A DNA stretch of 64,000 nucleotides from Cladorhizidae sp. MBARI D1340-BT2 (GCA_028752905.1 JAQNBH010000009.1:24784370-24848369); one strand, 5' to 3'. Positions 42,385-53,462 are shown, numbered from the stretch's first letter. Notes: generated by a model from the letters alone, not told the origin. A program made the numbers and translations.

Positions 42385-42645
42385 TTGTATCTGATCATTG
42401 GTTCAGAAAAGTCCCCAGCAACCACATATCACATGATTGACAAAGAGTTACTGATCAACTTGGTGATAAATATGTTGCCTAGCAACCAAACCACAAACCA
42501 TTTTTTGATTAGAATACTTTTTATCACTGCATTTATCGACTATTACAAGTATATTTTATGGTTTTTCAGATCAAATACTAAAATATGGTCGCTTATCGAA
42601 CTGCAAACAGCATATAATCTGAAAAATGTACATTTTTTGGCATAA
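42385..42645 (+). CDS. Conserved ORF inside the piggyBac-like element
   Basis: An 86-codon plus-strand frame present in both units with a few substitutions. It begins MYLIIGSEKSP, with hydrophobic runs HFLIRILFITAFIDYY. No family recognised. It lies near the element's left end, where a 3' untranslated region would be expected. A following spliced frame (acceptor TTTTGCAG at 42684, open to TAA at 42852, reading HVCQSIRVLTVVKHHEEGL) is also conserved. Both could be chance frames kept only because the duplication is young. Confidence 0.25.
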   Translation: MYLIIGSEKSPATTYHMIDKELLINLVINMLPSNQTTNHFLIRILFITAFIDYYKYILWFFRSNTKIWSLIELQTAYNLKNVHFLA

Positions 42646-43065
42646 TTTATGAATATTGAATGCCCTAATTTTTCTATTTTGCAGGATATAGCCATGTTTG
42701 TCAGTCTATAAGAGTATTGACTGTTGTCAAGCACCACGAGGAAGGTCTGGCTGTATTGAAAGTTGAAAATTTCAAGATGTTGCAGAAAGGCACAATAAAG
42801 CAAAGACTCATCAAGAAAACATACGTGTACTACACATGTCTGCATGCATAAATGATAAAGAAAAGAAGTATACATGTACATGCCTAACACATGTACATAC
42901 TACAAAAGCAATACAAAGAAAATCTCGAAGAGAAAAGGAAGCTAGTGCGAGTAGTCAGAGAGTGTGTGGAATTCCCTGAAGCATGTCCTTCCACGCACAG
43001 CACAAAGGCTAATACCACAAAGAGAGCAGTGACAAAAGGTCTTGTGCCTCTTACCTCTGGCCTCG

Positions 43066-43262
43066 ACTTCTTCCTTGGCCTTTTCCTCTTCCTTGGCCTT
43101 TTCCTCTTCCTTGGCTTTTTCCTCTTCCTTGGCCTTTTCCTCTTCCTTGGCCTTCCTTGGCCTTTACCTCTTCCTTGGCTTTTTCCTCTTCCTTGGCCTT
43201 TTCCTCTTCCTTGGCCTTTTCCTCTTCCTTGGCATTTTCCTCTTCCTTGGCCTTTTCCTCGG
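43066..43262. repeat. 18-bp minisatellite in the piggyBac-like element (unit 1)
   Basis: About eleven copies of CTTCCTTGGCCTTTTCCT. The minus strand reads as an E-E-K-A-K-E repeat in one frame and a G-R-G-K-G-Q repeat in another. The Arg/Gly frame resembles basic leaders of some transposases. Unit 2 has a slightly different copy arrangement (50511-50713). Confidence 0.92.
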
Positions 43263-43626
43263 CCTCGGCATCCAACACGCCCCCTGTCTCAGCGATCAGA
43301 AGGTAACAGTGATACTTCTGAGTCAGAAGATGGAACTACATCAAATGAAGGAGAAGATGGTAGGAGAAGCAATTGGGGGCGAGTTTGCAGGACCACTCGG
43401 AGGAGAGTTTGCAGGATCACTCAGAGATTCAGCAGATTCAAGATCAGTGGCTAAACCTATATAAAAGATTATTATTATGAACTTTACAACCTAGTGAACT
43501 TTATAACTAGGAACTTTATAACCTAGTGATATATATTTCTGGCTTATTATGTCTCTTGATAGCTCAAATATTATATTCCATTCTATAGATATCTACTCAT
43601 ACTTACCAAGCAACTCATACTCTTCA

Positions 43627-43884
43627 TCAGGAGTCATAAAACTCCATCAGAAGCACTGGCACTTGAAGTGTTTGGTCCAACATCCTGAGGAGTTGAAGTT
43701 GAAGCTCTGGACAAAAAGCTGCCAACTCCTTAGGGTCTAATACCTCATCACCAAGGAAGGAAGACACTTGACCTTCATCATCTTCATCTCTATCATAGTC
43801 AGAGAGGTCGAAACCGCCATCAAACAACAGCTCTAACACGCGAGCACGATCAAATATTTCAGCCATTATTTTGCTTGAATTCAA
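43627..43884 (-). pseudogene. piggyBac-like acidic N-terminal exon (unit 1)
   Basis: From the ATG at 43884, or the inner one at 43866, the minus strand encodes MAEIFDRARVLELLFDGGFD, LSDYDRDEDDEGQ and FLGDEVLDPKELAAFCPEL. The acidic leader lies about 175 bp inside the right end of the element, as the first exon of a transposase should. A deleted base near 43640 relative to unit 2 keeps this frame from joining the following frame (DGAFMTPDEEYELLG, donor GTAAGT near 43607). No catalytic domain follows. Confidence 0.55.
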
Positions 43885-44090
43885 AATTGTTTGACGTCAC
43901 AGTTACCTACGTGCTACGGTTGTTAAATTTTTTGGTGAAATAGAACAGTCCATCGTGCACATTTACGGTAAGTTTTGAATATGTAGAGTCAACGGTTGAT
44001 TTTTAATAATTATTAACGCGACGGTCACTCAATCTCGCGCTTCTATGCGGTGAAGCGGTTAAAACACAAACACAGAATCTCCGACTACTT

Positions 44091-44212
44091 GTACTTTTCA
44101 ATGCGCTGCCTGGCACCAGAATGTTAGCAGTTGAATCGGAATGGACTTCCCTGGCTGCTGGGGAGCCACTCTCGAGAACCTGAACTGAAGCCAAGACCAC
44201 CAAGATCACCAT
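44091..44212 (+). mobile_element. Penelope-like element 3'-end remnant (unit 1)
   Basis: Contains ATGGACTTCCCTGGCTGCTGG and flanks that align with the 3' end of the Penelope coding region at 60090-60190. Reading frame lost. Same position in block A and unit 2. Confidence 0.6.
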
Positions 44213-44677
44213 ATTTTTTCTGTATTCAGTTATTTATCACAACCTTTTTGAAATAGAAAGCCAAAGTTTGTACTTGTCATCAATAGGAGCCTCTAGCCCT
44301 AGATGCCTACTACTCTAACGCCCTAGCAGTTTTAGAACTTCTATAACTTTTGACAAACATCAGATGAAGAATTGCCAAGAAATATATATATACCATGAGA
44401 TGTGTTTTTTATCTCTCATTTTTCTCAGCTAATGTTCATTGTGTATCAGTGTCAAGTTAAACAGAAACTTGGAGCTCTGGAGACTGATAATGTATTTAGG
44501 TTGTATGTGGTGAAAAATGGAAATCATTGACTTCTTTTAATATCATGTAATTCTGACAGTTTGTCCACCTGCACGCAATTTATTATTTAGAGGATCACGA
44601 TACAGCTGTGATTTATTATCCCTACATATATAATATGAATGCATTCTTGATTTATATTTTGATTACTGTAACTTTAG

Positions 44678-44750
44678 ACCCTGGATTGCCTACAAGTGCT
44701 GGTAGAAATATTGGGACATTAGAGGTCTTCCATTCAAAAGATCCATACAG
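44678..44750 (+). pseudogene. T1 cassette exon with 2-nt frameshift (unit 1)
   Basis: Between AACTTTAG and GTGTAT: DPGLPTSAGRNIGTLEVFHS and so on. Relative to intact T1 exons, two extra bases (ACATTAGAGGTC versus ACATCAGGTC) shift the second half, giving 73 nt instead of 71. Shared with unit 2, so the lesion predates the duplication. Confidence 0.6.
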
Positions 44751-44803
44751 GTGTATACTCTATTGTTGTATTTTCTTGATTTAATGAATGTTTTATTTTT
44801 GAG

Positions 44804-44843
44804 ACTCCATCCTTCCCTGATGAGCAAGCCAGTGAAAATCTCG
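44804..44843 (+). CDS. T2 cassette exon without tyrosine (unit 1)
   Basis: 40 nt, phase 0 to 1, encoding TPSFPDEQASENL. The acceptor is a weak TTTTTGAG (TTTACAG elsewhere), and the tyrosine is Ser. Probably a degenerate copy. Confidence 0.45.
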
Positions 44844-45323
44844 GTAGGTGTAACTTACTTTGGAATACTGGATTTATTCAATCTGTTTATTTTTCCATGT
44901 GGATAATTTTTACACAAATTGATCCATACAATAAATGTGCTTTCATTAAATTAATCAACAAGCACGAAGGATTAAGAAGCACGAAGGTTATATTTTTCCT
45001 CAGGTTATCCAAGATAAAGGGAATTAATTTAGAAGTTCTATAATTTCAAGATGAAATATATGCCAAAGGAAATGCAACATGAAATATTGTGTTCATATCC
45101 TATTTTTCTCAGCTCATGTTCAAAGATGTCAGTCAAGAAAGTAGGATTACTCTGACAATTTTTACATATGCTCTACAAAAACATGGGCAAGCATTCTTTT
45201 AAAACACAATGGGAAAAGTAGGTCCTAAAACTACACCACTGTAGTATGGCACCAAACATTGATTGTATTATCTTGTATGCACACAGTATAAACGCATTCT
45301 AAAATGTCCCATTTTTTATCCAG

Positions 45324-45385
45324 GATTGCCTACAAATGATGTTCCTACTTTTGGCCTCTCAGGAGATGGTCTTCCAGCCATACTT
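45324..45385 (+). CDS. T1 cassette exon (unit 1, pair 2)
   Basis: 62 nt between TTTTATCCAG and GTGAGC, phase 1 to 0, encoding (G)LPTNDVPTFGLSGDGLPAI and then L. Intact here. The unit 2 copy carries a stop at the V-P codon, so this is the functional-looking paralogue. Confidence 0.65.
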
Positions 45386-45451
45386 GTGAGCCAATACTCT
45401 ATTATATTGTTTTCTTGCTTATTTTAATGTGTTGCTTTGTTAATCCTACAG

Positions 45452-45491
45452 GCTCTATCCTTGACTGGTGAGCAAGCCTATGAAATTCCTG
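45452..45491 (+). CDS. T2 cassette exon with YEIP motif (unit 1, pair 2)
   Basis: 40 nt between AATCCTACAG and GTTTGT, phase 0 to 1, encoding ALSLTGEQAYEIP. Identical in unit 2 and close to the 11525 exon. The putative phosphotyrosine motif is intact. Confidence 0.68.
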
Positions 45492-45865
45492 GTTTGTTTG
45501 GAATACTGTTTAGATGAGGTGTTTATGACAAAATTCTCTCGGAACAAATAAAGAAATTTTGTAATCTCATTGTCATAAGAACCCTAATATTGTATAGGAT
45601 AGCTTGATTAGAACATCTGTGAGATTTACATCAATATGAATACATGCTGAGAAAAATGTCATATGAAAGATTGTGTCTATTGATAACCTATTTTTCTCAG
45701 ATCATGTCACAAACATTAAATTTGCACTTCAGTTTGCATAGGAACATAGTCAGCACCTTCCACATTACAAGTATCCACTATGCAATTTTCTCTGATGACT
45801 GGATGCTTGTAGCGACCGCCCAGTGCATCATAGTAATGTGACAGATAGCAAAGATATAAGGAAAG

Positions 45866-45984
45866 TTAGCAATAAAAATCCATTGGTAGACTTTGTTGAA
45901 CCTGAAGTCGACTACTTGATAGTTTTAATCAATGAGGGGATCAATAACGCCTTAGCTAAAGTAGAGGCACCAGCTAGACATTGA
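45866..45984 (+). CDS. Candidate terminal coding exon (unit 1)
   Basis: Follows GGAAAG and enters in phase 1, exactly the exit phase of the preceding T2 exon. It is open for 38 codons to TGA at 45982-45984: SNKNPLVDFVEPEVDYLIVL, then INEGINNALAKVEAPARH. Together, exons 45324, 45452 and 45866 form a consistent three-exon C-terminal end. Polypyrimidine support for the acceptor is poor. The related block A segment supports it. Confidence 0.5.
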
Positions 45985-46884
45985 AACAACCAGCAAATCC
46001 TCACCTAGGGCTAACTAACCTCTAACTTTATTGCAATGGTAAAACACAACCAGCAAATCCTCACCTAGAGCTAACTAACTTCTATCTTCATTGCAATGGT
46101 AACACAGGGTGTGCATTTTACAATCAACATTCAAATTTCATAATTCAAGCACCCACCTTAGATGTTCAAGGCGAGTGAGTAGTTCGACTCCCTTTATTTC
46201 CCTTAGGGTAGGTATGTATTTTTATAGCCAGGTATTGCACTGGTACTCTCTATATTCAATGGAGGTTGATATTAAAAAAATCATGTCTTAGCTCTAACTT
46301 ATTTAAGCAGTTTCTTAGCATCCTGATGGTAGTTTCTTCCATCTTTAGTTCAAAAAGGAATTCCAGCTTACCATGATACTTCACTATGGTAGTGCCTGGT
46401 GGACATTAAAAAAAATCCATGAAATTTATTTTAAGTCTATCCATAACAAACTAAAATTGGTAAAGAACATAAACACAATAATTGAATTGTATGTGTGGAG
46501 TAATCTGAGAGCTGAATCAGCAGCTACATGCTCTAGCCTCCTACTGCTCTACAGCTGTAGCATTTTAGAACTTGTATAATTTTTTCCAACATTCTGATGA
46601 AGTTCCGATAAATATAGTGTATAAGATGTAGTCAGCTTGTGTTCATTGTGTATTGGTGTAAAGTTAAAACAGCTCTGGGCAGAGAGTGTGTTACAATGGA
46701 GGTAGGTTAAAGTTGGAAGACATTCGTCTCCTTTCAAAGTCTTATAATATTGACAGTTTTTCCACTTATTCTTTATCTTTATAAATGCACTGAACTTTGT
46801 TGATTATTGTGCCACCAAGGATAAGCTCTGATTTATTGTCCTTACATAGTATGAATACATTCTTGATATATACTCAAACTTTAG

Positions 46885-46955
46885 ATCCTGGATTGCCTAT
46901 AAGTGGTGGTCCAAAACTTAGGACATCAGGTCTTCCATCACAACCATCCAGACAT
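46885..46955 (+). CDS. T1 cassette exon (unit 1, after the terminal exon)
   Basis: 71 nt between CAAACTTTAG and GTGAGC, phase 1 to 0, encoding (D)PGLPISGGPKLRTSGLPSQ and then PSRH. Its T2 partner (about 47019-47040) is cut off after ACTCAATCCTT by the tandem-duplication junction. Confidence 0.55.
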
Positions 46956-47082
46956 GTGAGCCAATAATAATCTATCGTATTGTTTGCTTGCTTAATTTTA
47001 CAGTGATTGTTTTAACTTTCAAACTCAATCCTTATAATAAGACGATGCTAAATACCAACATATTTGGTACTAATAATATTAC

Positions 47083-47226
47083 CTGTCCTCGAGTCATAAA
47101 CCCAGAAGAAATGATAGGTTTAAGTGGGGCACTGTTGGTTTGTGGCTTCTGAAGGTTAATCACACTACATAATTGAACGTACTTCTCCACAACAGATCTT
47201 GGTAGACATGCATAGTTCGAAGAAAT
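47083..47226 (-). pseudogene. KRBA2/Ginger2-like zinc-binding exon, orphaned (unit 2)
   Basis: Same exon as 39628-39773 but without the 2-nt insertion, so it is open to its donor (KPQTNSAPLKPIIS and so on). It has no catalytic exons downstream: the duplication junction replaces them. Confidence 0.65.
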
Positions 47227-47997
47227 CTAGAGGGAGTATGGTGAAGACAGAGAATTGAATTACCTTTGATAACCAAAACAGATCACTATTATAAAATGTC
47301 GCTGGTTGTTTACCACATACTAAAACAACAGGATTAACCCATGGGTAATTAGATATTCACATTAAAAAGCTGAGAGGTGGATGCTTGCTGTATCTAGTGG
47401 ATGAAACGGACACACCCATGTTTTTGCTACTATTAGAAGGATGTAGGTCAAACCGATATAAAATAGGAAATAGGTGAAACATAAGGATTCATAACATCCA
47501 AACGTCAACATACTTCATATCGAGTGTTTTATGTTGTGTCCAAAATGTAACTTGCTGTGTGTTCCAATTTTTCAATAAAAGTGAATTGGAGGTTACTACT
47601 ACAATAGTAGTGTTTTACTCATATGCTGCGCTGCACTGTCCTTGGACTCAATTGAATTTGGATATGACAAATTGTATGTTTGCACTTACCAAAACCATAT
47701 AAAACTTAGAGATAGCAACTTTATGTCAGGACCTCAATTCAAATATTCATGGTCACCTGATTAAAAACATTTTATGGTTGACATGAGCTATACCCATATT
47801 ATGCACAGCTTATATAACTGACAGTCAGTCACAATTTTCAATCTCACGTGCAATCTTTAGGTGCTCAACCAGTAGAGCTACACTGTACCTACAATATTTG
47901 AGTGCCAAAATGAGAGCATGCATCAAGGGCTACATTTCAAACACAAGATCACATGCATAGAATCTGTTTTTATATAGAAATGATAGACATTCTGTAC

Positions 47998-48125
47998 CTC
48001 GGCTAGAGCCTTTTATAGCCCATATGACCTTGAACATCACAGTGCACTCTATTCAAAATAGTATGAAACTCTTCAATGTATGCCACTCTCCGATAATGAC
48101 CAATGATGGAGAAGTCATTCTCATC
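47998..48125 (-). pseudogene. KRBA2/Ginger2-like HH exon with stop (unit 2)
   Basis: Copy of 40545-40672, same TAG, with a substitution (DENDFSI instead of DENDSSI). Confidence 0.65.
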
Positions 48126-48364
48126 CTGAAAAAAAGATTAGATTAAAATGACACCGTATAACTGCGATTCAGTAAAGCATCTGGCTCATGAAGCGAATGG
48201 CTACTGGATTTCAATCAATTAAACAAAGTTTTGTCTTTGTTATTATCATCCATGCCTATAGATTGGCACTTGACTTGTGGCTTTAAACTTATAAAATAAG
48301 GAGACCTGTCTAACAACAAAATATGTCTCACTAAATATATCACTGGCTATATGGGTTTAATCAC

Positions 48365-48568
48365 CTTTTTCTTTGCTGGTGTATATACAAAGTACATCCT
48401 TAAGCCCAAGAGCAGGGTACTCCAAAAGTTAAAAACATTTTTGTTTCACCCAAAAATTGAATTTAGGATCACTGTTCGCCATCTCCCCTTTCAGAAATTT
48501 GACAACAGCTTGTCCCTTTTTCTTGATATGGTTTTGCTTCCAAGGTTCCTTCCAGAAAGAAAGGTTTG
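48365..48568 (-). pseudogene. KRBA2/Ginger2-like upstream exon (unit 2)
   Basis: Copy of 40912-41112 with the same TAA and an additional small insertion near its donor (GCTGGTGTATATAC against GCAGGTATAC). Confidence 0.55.
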
Positions 48569-50510
48569 CTGAACATTAATCATCATAGGCATTCTCTCCT
48601 TCCATTTCTCCTTCCTACAACCTCTTCCCATGTGGGAGCAAACTTGTTTTGATCTAATTGGTGATCAGGTATTGGCTTTCGCGATCCTAGGATTGAGCAA
48701 ATTCCAGGTTTGCGGGTAACATATATATTGTAATTGGCGAGATGCAACAATTGCCTTCAAGCAGTATATAGAAAGGCAGTGCCACAAGTGTTCTGTGGAG
48801 TAGTACTGACACAATGGTCCGGGCATTGTGGTAATAAATATTATTAACCCTGTGCATTTATACTTTGAGACATCAGCAAAACGTTGTCTCAATGTTTACA
48901 AAAATGCCTATGATCATATTTTTTTATAAAATATAATACTCTCTTGCTTTATGGTTAGTATAGGTAGATCTTCATTATCTTTCATGCAATTAAAGATAGT
49001 TTTTGTAGCATTGGTTACACATATCACAAGAATCAATATTTGCATAATACTTACAGGTCCCCAGCATCCTTCTCTGTATACTCAAGTCATTATTCTCAAT
49101 AGCTCATCCAAACACTGATGACGGATGTAGTGTTCTATTTTTTACAAGCTAGCATGCTGAATTATAATTTTTTTACTGCATATATCTTGGAATCATCTTC
49201 CCTCATAAACTTCAGCAACTTATAAGAATTCCTATCACTATGGTCGTTGTGGCTGCTGATTCCAAATCCCTGTCTTGGAAAGAATTCGAGGAATGTTGGT
49301 TTAGTAGCCATTGCTAAGAACTGCTAAGCATCTCACTTAAATTGCGTGTTGTTGTGCAGGTAGCTAATACTACACAGAATGCTTGTGATACTGCATCTGT
49401 TTATGCTGCTTGTAGGAAACTATTGCATATTTCCATATACATAACTACAAGTAATAATTACCTACCTGACTGTATGCTTGCATAAAGATATAAATATTAT
49501 CCAGTTAGCAATTCCATTCTTATTTACAGAGCATTAGAGATTCAAGCCTTCATGGACTATCCTTGTCACAACTGTCAAGCAAAGATAACAGGGCACTCGA
49601 CCTTCAAAATTAAGCCACTGCTACGAAAGGAACTAAGTCGTCTGGAATGATCCTAACACTGTCTTTTTCAAAAAGGTTGCTTGGGCAAAAAAATTAACTT
49701 GGTTGTGAGGCTCGTTATGGAAAGGCAAGGATCCAGATCTAGTAGAAGCACTAGAAACATGTTAAGCAATATTGCCAGCCATATTAACGCTTTCACCGTC
49801 GACTTCATTTTGAGATGTTGACCTATCTTTACTTTAATTTTTGTATCTGATCATTGGTTCAGAAAAGTCCCCAGCAACCGCATATCACATGATTGACAAA
49901 GAGTTACTGATCAACTTGGTGATAAATGTGTTGCCTAGCAACCAAACCACAAGCCATTTTTTTATTAGAATACTTTTTATCACTGCATTTATCGACTATT
50001 ACAAGTATACTTTATGGTTTTTCAGATCAAATACTAAAATATGGTCGCTTATCGAACTGCAAACAGCATATAATCTGAAAAATGTACATTTTTTGGCATA
50101 ATTTATGAATATTGAATGCCCTAATTTTTCTATTTTGCAGGATATAGCCATGTTTGTCAGTCTATAAGAGTATTGACTGTTGTCAAGCACCACGAGGAAG
50201 GTCTGGCTGTATTGAAAGTTGAAAATTTCAAGATGTTGCAGAAAGGCACAATAAAGCAAAGACTCATCAAGAAAACATACGTGTACTACACATGTCTGCA
50301 TGCATAAATGATAAAGAAAAGAAGTATACATGTACATGCCTAACACAACAAAAGCAATACAAAGAAAATCTCGAAGAGAAAAGGAAGCTAGTGCGAGTAG
50401 TCAGAGAGTGTGTGGAATTCCCTGAAGCATGTCCTTCCACGCACAGCACAAAGGCTAATACCACAAAGAGAGCAGTGACAAAAGGTCTTGTGCCTCTTAC
50501 CTCTGGCCTC

Positions 50511-50713
50511 GAATTCTTCCTTGGCCTTTTCCTCTTCCTTGGCCTTTTCCTCTTCCTTGGCTTTTTCCTCTTCCTTGGCCTTTTCCTCTTCCTTGGCCTT
50601 TCCCTTTTCCTTGGCCTTTACCTCTTCCTTGGCTTTTTCCTCTTCCTTGGCCTTTTCCTCTTCCTTGGCCTTTTCCTCTTCCTTGGCTTTTTCCTCTTCC
50701 TTGGCCTTTTCCT
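50511..50713. repeat. 18-bp minisatellite in the piggyBac-like element (unit 2)
   Basis: About eleven copies of CTTCCTTGGCCTTTTCCT with one CCCTTTTC variant. The order of variants differs from unit 1, showing slippage since duplication. Confidence 0.92.
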
Positions 50714-51060
50714 CGGCCTCGGCATCCAACACGCCCCCTGTCTCAGCGATCAGAAGGTAACAGTGATACTTCTGAGTCAGAAGATGGAACTACATCAAAT
50801 GAAGGAGAAGATGGTAGAAGAAGCAATTGGGGGCGAGTTTGCAGGACCACTCGGAGGAGAGTTTGCAGGATCACTCAGAGATTCAGCAGATTCAAGATCA
50901 GTGGCTAAACCTATATAAAAGATTATTATTATGAACTTTACAACCTAGTGAACTTTATAACTAGGAACTTTATAACCTAGTGATATATATTTCTGGCTTA
51001 TTATGTCTCTTGATAGCTCAAATATTATATTCCATTCTATAGATATCCACTCATACTTAC

Positions 51061-51339
51061 CAAGCAACTCATACTCTTCATCAGGAGTCATAAAAGCTCC
51101 ATCAGAAGCACTGGCACTTGAAGTGTTTGGTCCAACATCCTGAGGAGTTGAAGTTAAAGCTCTGGACAAAAAGCTGCCAACTCCTTAGGGTCTAATACCT
51201 CATCACCAAGGAAGGAAGACACTTGACCTTCATCATCTTCATCTCTATCATTGTCAGAGAGGTCGAAACCGCCATCAAACAACAGCTCTAACACGCGAGC
51301 ACGATCAAATATTTCAGCCATTATTTTGCTTGAATTCAA
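51061..51339 (-). pseudogene. piggyBac-like acidic N-terminal exon (unit 2)
   Basis: Same exon as 43627-43884 but with a new stop (PEL-stop near 51154; TTAAAG against TTGAAG in unit 1). It keeps the base missing in unit 1, so the following frame (SASASDGAFMTPDEEYELLG, donor GTAAGT) is open here. Confidence 0.55.
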
Positions 51340-51546
51340 AATTGTTTGACGTCACAGTTACCTACGTGCTACGGTTCTTAAATTTTTTGGTGAAATAGAA
51401 CAGTCCATCGTGCACATTTACGGTAAGTTTTGAATATGTAGAGTCAACGGTTGATGTTTAATAATTATTAACGCGACGGTCACTCAATCTCGCGCTTCTA
51501 TGCGGTGAAGCGGTTAAAACACAAACACAGAATCTCCGACTACTTG

Positions 51547-51668
51547 TACTTTTCATTGCGCTGCCTGGCACCAGAATGTTAGCATTTGAATCGGAATGGA
51601 CTTCCCTGGCTGCTGGGGAGCCACTCTCGAGAACCTGAACTGAAGCCAAGACCACCAAGATCACCATA
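51547..51668 (+). mobile_element. Penelope-like element 3'-end remnant (unit 2)
   Basis: Copy of 44091-44212. Confidence 0.6.
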
Positions 51669-52141
51669 TTTTTTCTGTATTCAGTTATTTATCGCAACCT
51701 TTTTGAAATAGAAAGCCAAAGTTTGTACTTGTCATCAATAGGAGCCTCTAGCCCTAGATGCCTACTACTCTAACGCCCTAGCAGTTTTAGAACTTCTATA
51801 ACTTTTGACAAACAGATGAAGAATTGCCAAGAAATATATATATACCATGAGATTGTTTTTTATCTCTCATTTTTCTCAGCTAATGTTCATTGTGTATCAG
51901 TGTCAAGTTAAACAGAAACTTGGAGCTCTGGAGACTGATAATGTATTTAGGTTGTATGTGGTGAAAAATGGAAATCATTGACTTATTTTAATATCATGTA
52001 ATTCTGACAGTTTGTCCACCTGTTCTTTATATATGCACGCAATTTATTATTTAGAGGATCACGATACAGCTGTGATTTATTATCCCTACATATATAGTAT
52101 GAATGCATTCTTGATTTATATTTTGATTACTGTAACTTTAG

Positions 52142-52214
52142 ACCCTGGATTGCCTACAAGTGCTGGTAGAAATATTGGGACATCAGAGGTCTTCCATTCA
52201 AAAGATCCATACAG
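52142..52214 (+). pseudogene. T1 cassette exon with 2-nt frameshift (unit 2)
   Basis: Copy of 44678-44750, with ACATCAGAGGTC at the lesion. Confidence 0.6.
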
Positions 52215-52267
52215 GTGTATACTCTATTGTTGTATTTTCTTGATTTAATGAATGTTTTATTTTTGAG

Positions 52268-52307
52268 ACTCCATCCTTCCCTGATAAGCAAGCCAGTGAA
52301 AATCTCG
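52268..52307 (+). CDS. T2 cassette exon without tyrosine (unit 2)
   Basis: Copy of 44804-44843, encoding TPSFPDKQASENL. Same weak acceptor. Confidence 0.45.
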
Positions 52308-52788
52308 GTAGGTGTAACTTAGTTTGGAATACTGGATTTATTCAATCTGTTTATTTTTCCATGTGGATAATTTTTACACAAATTGATCCATACAATAAAC
52401 GTGCTTTCATTAAATTAATCAACAAGCACGAAGGATTAAGAAGCACGAAGGTTATATTTTTCCTCAGGTTATCCAAGATAAAGGGAATTAATTTAGAAGT
52501 TCTATAATTTCAAGATGAAATATATGCCAAAGGAAATGCAACATGAAATATTGTGTTCATATCCTATTTTTCTCAGCTCATGTTCAAAGATGTCAGTCAA
52601 GAAAGTAGGATTACTCTGACAATTTTTACATATGCTCTATAAAAACATGGGCAAGCATTCTTTTAAAACACAATGGGAAAAGTAGGTCCTAAAACTACAC
52701 CACTCTAGTATGGCACCAAACATTGATTGTATTATCTTAGTATGCACACAGTATAAACGCATTCTAAAATGTCCCATTTTTTATCCAG

Positions 52789-52850
52789 GATTGCCTACAA
52801 ATGATGTTTAAACTTTTGGCCTCTCAGGAGATGGTCTTCCAGCCATACTT
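52789..52850 (+). pseudogene. T1 cassette exon with new stop (unit 2)
   Basis: Copy of 45324-45385 in which GTT-CCT-ACT has become GTT-TAA-ACT, so an in-frame TAA lies at 52808-52810. Splice sites are unchanged. The unit 2 gene would be truncated here if this exon is included. Confidence 0.75.
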
Positions 52851-52916
52851 GTGAGCCAATACTCTATTATATTCTTTTCTTGCCTATTTTAATGTGTTGC
52901 TTTGTTAATCCTACAG

Positions 52917-52956
52917 GCTCTATCCTTGACTGGTGAGCAAGCCTATGAAATTCCTG
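52917..52956 (+). CDS. T2 cassette exon with YEIP motif (unit 2)
   Basis: Same sequence as 45452-45491: ALSLTGEQAYEIP. Splice sites intact. It lies downstream of the stop-bearing T1 exon. Confidence 0.6.
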
Positions 52957-53343
52957 GTTTGTTTGGAATACTGTTTTGGAATACTGTTTAGATGAGGTGT
53001 TTATAACAAAATTCTCTCGGAACAAATAAAGAAATTTTGTAATCTCATTGTCATAAGAACCCTAATATTGTATAGGATAGCTTGATTAGAACATCTGTGA
53101 GATTTACATCAATATGAATACATGCTGAGAAAAATGTCATATGAAAGATTGTGTCTATTGATAACCTATTTTTCTCAGATCATGTCACAAACATTAAATT
53201 TGCACTTCAGTTTGCATAGGAACATAGTCAGCACCTTCCACATTACAAGTATCCACTATGCAATTTTCTCTGATGACTGGATGCTTGTAGCGACCGCCCA
53301 GTGCATCATAGTAATGTGACAGATAGCAAAGATATAAGGAAAG

Positions 53344-53462
53344 TTAGCAATAAAAATCCATTGGTAGACTTTGTTGAACCTGAAGTCGACTACTTGATAG
53401 TTTTAATCAATGAGGGGATCAATAACGCCTTAGCTAAAGTAGAGGCACCAGCTAGACATTGA
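53344..53462 (+). CDS. Candidate terminal coding exon (unit 2)
   Basis: Same as 45866-45984, open to TGA at 53460-53462. Confidence 0.45.

Larger units (their letters stand above)
42332..44058 (-). mobile_element. piggyBac-like insertion flanked by TTAA (unit 1)
   Basis: TTAA at 42328-42331 and 44059-44062 flank 1,727 bp whose ends are inverted: left CCCTTTCACCGTCGAC, right (inverse) CCGCTTCACCGCATAG. Block A has the matching empty site: CATACCAAAACATGAACAC at about 10150 against CATA-TTAA-AACACAAACAC here. TTAA duplication and CCC/CCG termini are the hallmark of piggyBac. Inside, on the minus strand, are an acidic first exon and an Arg/Gly or Glu/Lys minisatellite. No DDE catalytic domain was found, so it is non-autonomous. 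Confidence 0.85.
39586..47040. repeat. 7.46-kb tandem duplication, unit 1
   Basis: Begins TAAGACGATGCTAAATACCA and ends ...AACTCAATCCTTATAATAA. The whole 7,455 bp is repeated head-to-tail as unit 2 with only scattered differences by eye. Confidence 0.97.
49788..51513 (-). mobile_element. piggyBac-like insertion flanked by TTAA (unit 2)
   Basis: Copy of the unit 1 element. TTAA at 49784-49787 and 51514-51517. The left end reads CGCTTTCACCGTCGAC here. It was carried along by the tandem duplication rather than inserted independently. Confidence 0.85.

Noticed and set aside
45644..45841. 65-codon plus-strand frame identical at 53122
   Set aside because: Overlaps, in another frame, the approach to the candidate terminal exon, with no domain and not kept in block A.
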